Part shown: in pieces, positions 55,056 through 64,000 of the stretch | How positions within the stretch are numbered: the stretch's first letter is position 1 | Layout: every line of letters begins with the position of its first letter | Assembly (NCBI GenBank): GCA_028641055.1 | Contig: CM054062.1 | Location: 144,042,459-144,106,458, forward strand | DNA length: 64,000 nt | Direction: 5' to 3' | DNA from: Alopecurus myosuroides | Taxonomy: Eukaryota; Streptophyta; Magnoliopsida; Poales; Poaceae | The notes under the pieces: model-generated | The model's input: only the letters and a program-made list of their open reading frames with translations | What the model was told of the DNA's origin: nothing | Databases searched by the model: none | Position numbers and translations under genes: made by a program

Positions 55056-58000
55056 TGTAACATCCCATGATTTTGAAAATTTTGAAAAATTCAAAACCAT
55101 CATGTATTCATGATCATCATAGCATACTTGCACCTTGATTGCACAAATTTTTTGTTTTAATTTGCTAAACACAAAAATTTAGGTATTATTACCTATTAAA
55201 CCATGTTTTGAATTTAAATACTTTTTCAAAAGTAAGTATTTTATTTTGGGAAATTTTTAGTACCAAGATGTTCTATTTTTCGTAAGCTTTCCAAAACATA
55301 TTTGTTTGTTTTTTTTCTATTTTGTTTTGGTTGGGTTTAGAAATGTTTTTGAATTATTTGAATAAAGAAAAAAAAAGAAACAGAAAGAAAAAAAGAGAGG
55401 AGAAATGCAACCCTGCAGCCTAACCCCTCTCTCTCCCCTCTTGGGCCCAGCCCACTCTCCTGTCACTCTTTCCCGCCGCGCGCGCAGCTGCTAAAGGCCC
55501 AGCTAGAGCCCAGCAGAAACCCGCAGCAGCCCGCTCCGCTCTCACCTCTCCCTCCGCTCACTGACCCGCGAGACCCGCATGTGACGTGATCCCCACTTCA
55601 CCGTGACTTTACCCCGCCGACAAGAGTCACACGCGACGCCGTGCGCCCGTCGGACTCCGACCACCGCCTCTCCCTCGCGCCCTACCACCTCCCCCAAGTT
55701 CCTGCCCTTCTTTATATACGCATCCCCGCCGCCTCTCAACGTCCGCGTTCCAATCTCCCCTTGAAACCCCAGCTCGCCACCTCGATTTTCTTTGCCATCG
55801 CGCGCCATTGTCGGAACTGCCTCGGGAAGCACTCGTCATCGCCGTTACGCACCCCGGGAGACCACCCCCAGCACACGAGGAGCATCGCCGAGCCGAGAGG
55901 AACACGCCGCTATTCTCAACGCATCCGGGGAACCACGGGAACACCCACGCCATCCAAGCCGCCGTGGCGCCGCCGTATTCTTCCTCTCCGGTGAGTAACC
56001 CCCTCCCCCTTCTCTCTCGTCCGTTCGATCGAAAACGAGCGAGTAGGATTAGATCCCAGCCAAACCGGTATGATTTGATCTCAGCCGCCCATCGTCACTT
56101 CAATCTGACGCGCCACGACGTTGATCCACGCGGAGACTCCTCGACCAATCAGAAGCCACCGTTGTCATCGCCCCGGATCGAGCATCTTTTCGTTTAAAAC
56201 AGAAATAACACATTTCAACTAAAACTTCAAAAATTCATATCTCGAGTTCTGTAGTTCCAATTTCGTTTATCTTGGGCTTTTTGAAATCAGCACATTGTGT
56301 AGATTAATCTAGGCTATTTAAATTTAAATTTTGAATCGTGCACTCACGTGTTATTTGTAGATCTCTATTAATCACTATTTTGGGCATAACTTTTAATCTA
56401 CAAATCCTTTTTAGGTGAAATCAATTGCTATGGTTTTGTTTTGATGTGTTCTATCCAGTAGATGCATTGGAAAATTATTTGTGCAACTTTGTAACGGAAA
56501 CCCCATTAATGTTGATATTTTCCTATAATAAAACCCTAGTAATGCTAAAAATTATATTTTGATAATTAATTTGTTTTTCATGCATAATAACCATGTTATT
56601 AACATCAGAGAACATCATTATTATTAATTCTTGCTAATTGTGAATTTTTTGCATTAATTTGATCATTGTATAACATGCATACATGTTTTTGTATTGTTAT
56701 TTTGTTTTCTATGTTATGTTTGTTATGTATGTTTATGTGTGGCTTGTTTTGCTTGTATTAGATTGTGAAGAGGAGCAAGTCTACTCTTGTTGTTGTTATT
56801 ATTTTTATGATTGTTCATCCTATTGCCAAGCCAAGTGACACACCATCAAATCTCCCATATTTTCACTATGCATCACTAGTGTTTTTGAGTAGTATGCATG
56901 TTAGGGAATTTTACTAAGTTATTATTACGCTATGAAAAATCCCAAGTAGTGTGTAGCCATCCTTTAGATTGTTATTTTGGAGACTTAGTACTTAGTAGAT
57001 GCTTAGCCTTGCTACAAATTTGTTTTGCTCAATGTTGTGGAAAATTCTAAGTATAAACTTCAATGAATCACCTGGGTGGGTTTGGTATTGCCTTGTTGTC
57101 GAAAGTTGAGTGTCTCCTTGGGGCCTTTAATTTCCTAAGGAGTTCACTTGTGGATTTCCACCGAGGAAACAAAGAGATTACCAAGTCCTCTAAGTTTAGT
57201 AGCTTCCCGTGCAGCCTTTTGACATATGGGCTCTGTCTTGATCAACTAAGTTGTGAGAGTTCATCCCATGCTTGACATGAAGATTTAGCGGAATTATAGG
57301 TGGAACGGGTCTTGCTGGTTGGGTTGAATTTCTTGCTTCTGAAAGATCTTGTCTAAATTCTCTCCTTTCCATGATGCACTCCGCGTGTATAGGATGTTTG
57401 GGCTAAGTGAAGACAAAGGGTGAAAGTGCACAACCTCTGCAGAGTTAGAAACTATGATCATAGTCGTGTCCCCGGTAATGGACGACTTCGAGCAGCTGAA
57501 CAAGGATGGACAGAAGAATCTCAACACCGTTTTTGAAGAAGTAAAATTTGGCTAAGGAAATATTAGTTGTGGTGCTCATGTGTGTGTCCCATGGTGCCAA
57601 TCTTTGGAAAGAAAACTCTGTTTCAAAAGTGTTAGGGAAAAACTTGCTTTCTGCAAATAGCCTAAACTCCACCAAGCCAGATATGCATGTAGTTTAGACT
57701 TGCCATCTTATATCCACCATAGTGTCATTTGTCAGTACATTGTTTGTACTAAATCTCCTTCGGGGGCTGCATATTCCAACGTGCAGGAAATTCTGAGGAT
57801 GAAGTTTGATCAAGTGCTTGGACTCGAGTCTACACCCAACATGTAATGCCTGTGGCGCATGATTGAAGATGGAGGCTCATTGCTACCTTTATTTCCGTTG
57901 TTTAGAAACTCTAGGTTTTGCTAGTCTTTCAAGACTATGCACTTTGTAATAAAGCTATATTTGGCTATTCTGGATCCTTTGTAATAATTTTGATACTTAT

Positions 58001-58076
58001 GCAATGATACTTTACATTTTGTTCTATGGTGCTAGCATTGATCCAGGGACTAGCACTTAACACAGTAGTTCTTACA
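55056..58076 (+). mobile_element. Tekay-like Gypsy LTR (in S3)
   Basis: 3021 bp, TATATA at 55713-55718. The GC-rich leader has 11 extra bases (TGGCGCCGCCG type) near 55964, just before the splice-donor-like GTGAGT, which units 1 and 2 lack. Confidence 0.72.
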
Positions 58077-58834
58077 TTATTAAATTATCATTGTTTGAAG
58101 ACTTTCCCCATGGCTACAATTAAGACGAGATCCATCCCATTGTTTGAAGACTTTCCCCATGGCTTCCAATACGGATACAAAATTATTTGTGTGTTTATCA
58201 TTGGCCCATTCTAGTCTTATCATGCTTAGGGATCCCATGTATTGTGGCTAAATTTTTTTGGGGGGGATTTCTTGCTTAGGGTTAGTGATTAGGGATTTCT
58301 TGTTTAGGGTTAGTGATTAGGGACTTCTTGTTTAGGGTTATTGCCTAGGGATTTTTGTTTAGTGATGCCACTAGTGCCTATTGCTTTCATATTGCTTAGG
58401 GATTTCTTGCTTAAGTGATGCCATGCTTCGGGATTTCTTATTTAAGTGTTGCCACTAGTGCATTTTACTTACATATTGCTTAAGGATTGTTGCCACTAGT
58501 GTTCCCTAACCACTATGACATGTGAAATCCCTCTAGTATTTTTCTTACACCATATGGCCATGACCTCGGACTTTTGCTTGCACTCTAATAGTTGGTTTGC
58601 ACACCATGCTTCATTGCACTCCATGTATCACTATGACATAAACACCAACTCTAAGTGATTTGTTTGCCCCCAATGATTAGTTATATATCTTCTTGCTCAT
58701 ACTCTCATTGTAATAATAACTTATTAATCCACTTCTAAATAGTCTATCAACCAAACCCAATGTTTTCAATATGACCATGTACATTCATCTTGCATATGCA
58801 CTTGCATTTTCATTAATTCTCACACAAGGAACCC
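58077..58834 (+). other. Sirevirus internal spacer with short repeats (S3)
   Basis: Same duplicated motifs as 31473-32230; no gene. Confidence 0.62.
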
Positions 58835-60075
58835 GTGGATACCACCTATGCTCGCAAGAGGACCAAGAGGAATGCTAAGGATGTTTGTGGCTCAACTGCC
58901 GCTCATTCACAGGGTCTACCTCTTCCTGTCAATAAGGATGAGCCAGTCCATGATAACTGGGGGAATCTCAACACAGTTGACTGGGAAAATCATTGCATGA
59001 ACTTCAACCCGTATGCTTTTCCTCATCGTACCTGCCGCGACAATTGCAAGATGCATCAGCAAGTTCATGAGTTTGTGGTCTGCACTTTGAAGAATGATCA
59101 TGTGCCTCAGCATTTCTTTGACCTTGATGCAGCTAGAGCGGTTTGGCCTGAGGTAATGGAACTCATGGACTATCATCAAATTAGCAAGCTTATGGCATGT
59201 TCTATTCAGTTTTCTCCTGCTCTGCTTTGGGAATTCTTTGCCACAGTTCACTTTTCCACCGGGGGTGGACGTGCCATGACTTGGATGAGCGTAGGTACTC
59301 AGTGTGATGCCACTTTGGCCGAGTTTGGTGCTTTGTTTGATATTGTGTAGCCAGTTAAATTTCCCTTCTCCCATGTACGGATTTATGGTGATGAACGGAG
59401 GATCATGAAGGCCAAAGACGGAATTAAGCACTGCTATCCCCCTGGTGTTGGCTCTCAACACATCCCCAAGGTTGCATTCTTCTCATATTTTTGGTATATG
59501 ACTCACACTATTCTTCGGAACACCATTCATGCCAAGTTTGGGGAAAAGGGGATGCCTCGCCGGTGGATGATCAATCTTCTCTACCATATTGTGACTGTCA
59601 AGAAGAACAAGCAGCAGCTCGATGTCTTGGATTACATGTGGAACGAGTTGAAGCTTACAGTTCGTGACAAGAAGGTTCCCATCTATGGATCCTATCTTCA
59701 AACTCTCATCAACACCAAGATTCCGGCTCAACTCATCAACAATTATGCCATGGTTGTTCCTACTATGAAACCACTTCTTGACGCCTCCCAGGACACTGTT
59801 TTCCTCCTCCACGCTCCTCACGAGCTACTGCTCCACCTCAGGATGAGGTGTCCCATGATGCCTCCCCAGATGCTTCTCCAGATCATGCTCCTAGGGGTCC
59901 GCAGAAGTTTAGCATCAAACGGGCGCTCCAAGGCGATGATGCCACTTCTCTTGGACAGTTTTGGGCAGCAAATACCTCTCAGGCCAGCTCGACTCAGGCT
60001 CCACCACCACCCAATGATGATGATGACGAGGAAGAGGACGATGATGATCAAGATGATGAGGACTTCGAGGCTTGA
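58835..60075 (+). pseudogene. Env-like / second ORF (S3)
   Basis: Same frame, the same TAG at 59348-59350, the same later frameshift near 59829 and the same acidic tail as S2. Confidence 0.65.
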
Positions 60076-60668
60076 GCTTCCCCTTTTTGGTGCCTTGATG
60101 CCAAGGGGGATAATTATCTTAGTGATCTTTACATTTGCGTAGCATGCATCCATTTTCCATTTTCTTTCTTCTAGTTGAACTCTTTATTTGGTTTATGGTT
60201 GTTATTCCTATGTGCTATCGTAAGACCATGTCGTTTTCAGGATATCTATTCTATGTTGAAGACTATGCCATTCTCGAAATATCCATATTATGGTTATCCT
60301 AGCTCTATTCATTCCTTGATGAGAAGTATGGTGAGATGATATCATATCCCTTCATACATGATTAATTTCTATGTATACATATCTTACCTTATTACTATGA
60401 TAAAATGTCAATGGATTGAGTAGATAAATCCCTAGAGCTAAATATGCTTAATTCTCTATCATAAAGCAATTTTGGGAACCTATATAGCTCTAGAGATTAT
60501 CTTGAACTATAACATGTAGGGAGATCTAAATAGCCCCAATTATGTGTGCCCTCAATATGATAACACAATTTATAATTATGGGCACACGGGGAGCTTCTAT
60601 ATATTCCTACTCCCTCACAAATGCTTCAATCGATTTCTTTTCTAGATCCATATGTTGTCATCAAACAT
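60076..60668 (+). other. Sirevirus 3' untranslated region (S3)
   Basis: AT-rich, no gene. Two substitutions against S2 (near 60085 and 60368). Confidence 0.55.
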
Positions 60669-60683
60669 AAAAAAGGGGGAGAT
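60669..60683 (+). promoter_or_regulatory. Polypurine tract (S3)
   Basis: AAAAAAGGGGGAGAT directly before the 3' LTR. Confidence 0.9.
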
Positions 60684-62885
60684 TAAAAGGACATGTTTCC
60701 TAATCCTAGTTTTTGATGTTTGATTACAACACTTGGAAGTATTTGACCATTGTGCTTAAGTGTTCTAGGAACCGCATGAAAAATATACAAAGCTATAAGA
60801 GCACAAAAATGGAGAAAGGAAAACAAGTCGAAACACTTGTTTTTTGAAGAAAAGAGTCAAAGAAAGAAGAAGGAGGAAGAAGAAATCGAAGGGAAGAAGA
60901 AGAAAGGGGAACTGCATGGCCGGCCTAGGCGGGCCTCAGGCCGGGGGCGTCTGTTAGGTGGTCGGCCTGGTGGCCAGCCCAGGCCGGGCTCTCCTTTGCG
61001 CAGGCTGGGTGCTGCCTAGCCGGCCTGATGGCCGGCCTAGGCCGGGCGCGTCGGTGTGCTGGCCGGCCTAGCTGCCGGCCCAGGCCGGGCCCTCTGAGCC
61101 CATGTCGGGCTCCCTGCACGACAGGCCGGGCTCTAGGCCGGGTACTCTGCACAGCACAAGAAAACCCCAACGGCCACTTTCTTCCCCCACTATAAATAGG
61201 ACTTGTCTCCTACCCTTTGGAGGTGTCAAATAAGCTCTCTCACCTCCATTGTTGACCACCTCCAAGCTTCAAGGTTCTCCCCAAATACCCAACCAAAGCC
61301 ATTGATATCTTGGGATTTGGAGGAGAAGATCTAGATCTACAACTTAACCAAGACAATTTGTCATCAACCCACTCATCCCCTAGGGATCTTGTTGTTCTTG
61401 GTTCATTGGAGCCAAGAACCTTGTTGCTTCTAGCTCATTGGAGCTTGGAGCCTTGTTGTTGTTCCCGCGGCTCTTGTGCTCGTGGATCTTACTTTCTAGT
61501 GTCTTGGTGGTTTCGGGGATTTGCTGAGGACCCTCCAAAGTTGTGGAGTGTGCCTCATCCTTGTAAAGGTTCTAGTTATCAACCTCAACGGCAACATAGT
61601 GATTCGAGCCTCTCCACATCGGTGGAAGGACTCGAAGGAGATACGGTGTGCCATTTGACGGCTACTCGGTGTTCCACATTGGTGGCACCGCACAACTCCA
61701 ACGGAGATTAGCTTCCATTGGGAAGTGAACTTCGGGATACATCTCCGCGTCATTGTGTTCGGTTATCCCTCAACTTACCTTTACTTGTTGCTACTAGCTT
61801 CGTCATATATATATACCTTGTGCAGGTTGTACTTGCTCAACTGTCGGGGGGTTACCCCCGAGTAGGGGTAAAGCAAGTGCTAAAGGCAAGGTCAAGGTGT
61901 TGTTTGACCAGGTAGACAGCTACCCGGGTACTTGCTACCCGGTAGGTTTCTATCCGGCCGTATACACCAACGGCCAAGAGGAGAAATCAAGAAAGTTATG
62001 TTCGTCAGAGTAGAGAAGTTGGTCCGAGTAGAGGGATTGTGATCCTACTCGGGCCAGAAGTCAATGGAGCCGTTCTGACAAGGGATCCCGCGTATCCTGC
62101 GTCCGCACCGGCGTGCGGTTCAACTTACGGAGCGCGTGATTATCTGCGCTACGGCGTGGCTACAGTATGGTAGGCGCCTGTCAAGTCCTGTCACTGACAG
62201 AGGGGACAGGACAGGTCTAGGGGCTTACCCTATCTCACTGACAAGGTGGACAGGTCCCATCCCCGAACGGCACGACGACTTCCCGCACCCGCGTCAGCGA
62301 GAAGCCGGAGGCATGCTCTGTTCTGCAGTGTGCCTATCCCATCAGTCGTACCTTATAGTCTTTTTCTATTCGGCTGGGCACCAGTATATAAGGTGCCCTG
62401 CCTCCTCCTGCGCGAGGGACGATGCACAACGTTGCCTCACGTTGCATTACTTCACATCTTTACCAGAAATAGCACTAGAGCTAGAGAGAACAACTGAGCG
62501 GCTACTCGGCCAAGAGGCGTACTTTGTACTGTGGCTACTCGGTAAACACACATATAGAGAGAAAGGCAGGAGTAGGGGTGTTACCTCCACACGAGGGCCA
62601 TGAACCTGGGTAAGATCTTCTTTTTTGCAGTGCTAGAGACATCCTACACGCGGCTACTCGCCGTGTGATCCCTCCCCGAATACCTCCAGCGTCCATCGGC
62701 CCCAACCTTTAGCCATCCCATGGCATCTGCCGTGATACCACCACGACATCAACATATAGGATTGTGCACCTAGTTGCATAATCTAGACAATCTATATTTG
62801 AGCACCATCTTGTTAAATCAAAAAAGAAGCTAAAATTTGTAGTTAATCTATTCATCCCCCCTCTAGTTAACCTCTCGATCTTTCA
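60684..62885 (+). mobile_element. Sirevirus 3' LTR with nested solo LTR (S3)
   Basis: TAAAAGG...CTTTCA, TATAAATA at 61191-61198, CpG palindrome cluster at about 60917-61150. Confidence 0.93.
61842..62748 (+). mobile_element. Solo LTR with TCAAC target duplication (S3)
   Basis: 907 bp flanked by TCAAC at 61837-61841 and 62749-62753. Two substitutions against S2 near its left end (61896 and 61919). Confidence 0.92.
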
Positions 62886-64000
62886 CATGCGTCCCCGGTA
62901 CGTGTTGCCCTTCATCTCGGCCCCGACGATCGTCTTCTATCCCACCTCCATCCATGTGTCGCAGAGGCACATGTCCTCCGCTTCGGTGTACCCGATGCCT
63001 CTTGGATGCCTCTTCTTGGCCGCCAAAGCTTTTTGGGTCAGCTCGTCCATGAACAATGGCATGTCGCCGATGTTCTCGCACTGGGCCTCATCCTCCTATT
63101 CTTCCTCCTCGTCCCCCTCAATGCCGTACTCCACCTGGCCGCTCTCATTGATCATGTCCGTCAAGTAGGCATCCCCGTCCTCCCTAGTGATGCCCTGGGT
63201 CGGCAATAGCGTTTCGCCGAACTGGTTGCGGGCGGCAGGAAAGTTGGATGGAGGGATTGCGCGGGCTCCCTTGCTCGTGGGTGCTGTGGACACGTCGGAC
63301 ACATGCGCGGTGTTGAGGTTGAAAGGGGCCCTAGGGGCCGGCGGCGTGGACTCGCCACGTTGTCGAATAGTCGTGTTGACAAATCCCTCGGGTGATCTGG
63401 TAGGGTTTCGAGTAGAGGAACGATGTACGCGCTGGTGATCTCAACGGCTAACATGGAGGCAAGATTTACCCAGGTTCGGGGCCCTCATAGAGGTAAAACC
63501 CTTACTCTTGCTTGTCTGATCTGTATTATGGCGAGATAGTCGAGCAGTTACAATGGCGATGCCATGGTGGTATGTACGTGGTATCCCATGTATTGTCTAG
63601 TCTAGTTGTGGCTTGTATCTTCATCTTCTCTGGTCTAGATTGGATCCCCTTTTTCTTTCCTCCCTCCTGGCTTTATATATGCAGCCAGGAGGGGTTACAC
63701 GAGTCCTAGTAGACTACGTATAGGATTTCTTGTGTTGTGCTTCAAGAAATCGACTATGGCTTCTTGGACCCGGATGGGCCTTCGAGTAGGCTTCCCGTAG
63801 CATAGCTGGGCCTGAGACCGGGTAGGCTCATCCGACAGGTCCGGAAGTCATCCCCACGTCACACGTCCGGCACGTCGATGGGCGCCAACGGTGTACGTCC
63901 CGGCAAGAAACCGTACGTCAGTGCAATCGCAGGCGACGCCGCGTCCGGAATCCTGCTTGGCTAGGCCGCTGAGGCGTTGGAGCTCGCGGCGGGGCCGTGG
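62886..64000 (-). pseudogene. PIF/Harbinger ORF1-type gene, N-terminal half, cut by window end (unit 3)
   Basis: Same Myb/SANT-like and acidic segments as 36282-37396, with the same nonsense codons near the Sirevirus and in the acidic run. The LTR-like insert occupies about 63379-63862. The start codon lies beyond the window. Confidence 0.7.

Larger units (their letters stand above)
46477..62885 (+). mobile_element. Complete nested Sirevirus-type Copia retrotransposon (copy S3)
   Basis: 16409 bp with CATGC at 46472-46476 and 62886-62890. It shares the insertion site, nested LINE, Tekay-like LTR and solo LTR with S2, so S2 and S3 are copies of one insertion made by duplication, not separate transpositions. 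Confidence 0.93.
53158..64000. repeat. Tandem unit 3 (partial) of the ~26.6 kb direct repeat
   Basis: 10843 bp, ending inside the N-terminal half of the split Harbinger gene at the position equivalent to about 37396. Against unit 2 it has an 11 bp insertion near 55964, two extra G in a poly-G run, and a few substitutions (for example near 54658, 60085, 60368, 61896 and 61919). Confidence 0.97.

Noticed and set aside
19885..62885. S2 and S3 as independent transposition events
   Set aside because: They share the exact target site, nested insertions and nonsense codons, which demands duplication of one insertion.
1..64000. CRISPR array, prophage, operon or other microbial system
   Set aside because: All recognisable features are plant transposons or a plant gene, and the direct repeats are either very long or simple microsatellites.
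1..64000. tRNA and rRNA genes
   Set aside because: None recognised by eye; the only tRNA-related sequences are the 12-base primer sites of the retroelements.

Overview
This is nuclear DNA from a plant, most likely a grass of the Pooideae or Triticeae. The evidence is a Sirevirus-type Copia element, Tekay-like and other Gypsy LTRs, Tourist/PIF-Harbinger elements, a Helitron, a LINE fragment, GC-rich coding sequence and one intronless grass-type gene with strong GC bias. No bacterial, phage or organellar features were found.

The dominant fact is a head-to-tail tandem repeat with a period of about 26.59 kb. Unit 1 is 1-26566, unit 2 is 26567-53157, and unit 3 (53158-64000) is cut by the window edge. 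The unit borders used here are set only by where the window starts. Each unit contains a 16.4 kb nested Sirevirus and about 10.2 kb of older sequence. Complete Sirevirus copies lie at 19885-36281 and 46477-62885, and a 3' part lies at 1-9706.

Each Sirevirus has a 1.28 kb 5' LTR, a tRNA-Met primer site, a broken gag-pol, a long downstream region with an env-like/second ORF, a polypurine tract and a 3' LTR. It is flanked by CATGC target duplications. Three other elements are nested in it: an antisense 5'-truncated LINE in the RT domain, a ~3.0 kb Tekay-like LTR after pol, and a 0.9 kb solo LTR with TCAAC duplications inside the 3' LTR.

The Sirevirus inserted into a minus-strand PIF/Harbinger ORF1-type gene (Myb/SANT-like plus NAM-associated coiled coil) and split it. 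The ~10.2 kb between Sirevirus copies holds, from left to right: the N-terminal half of that gene, a Tourist MITE, a hAT-like MITE carrying a Helitron, Gypsy LTR fragments in both orientations, a Harbinger fragment, a complete 1.39 kb Harbinger-like element with its own small gene, one intact 385-codon host gene (SMI1/KNR4-like family, minus strand), and the C-terminal half of the split gene.

Sequence quality is uneven. About 1-14670 carries many one-base indels against units 2 and 3, which agree almost perfectly with each other; this looks like unpolished contig end. From there on, units 1 and 2 are nearly identical. A few copy-specific variants suggest that the copies are real paralogues and not one sequence printed twice, but the array still needs long-read confirmation. 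The intact host gene is the only feature likely to have a cellular function; nearly everything else is transposon-derived and broken.
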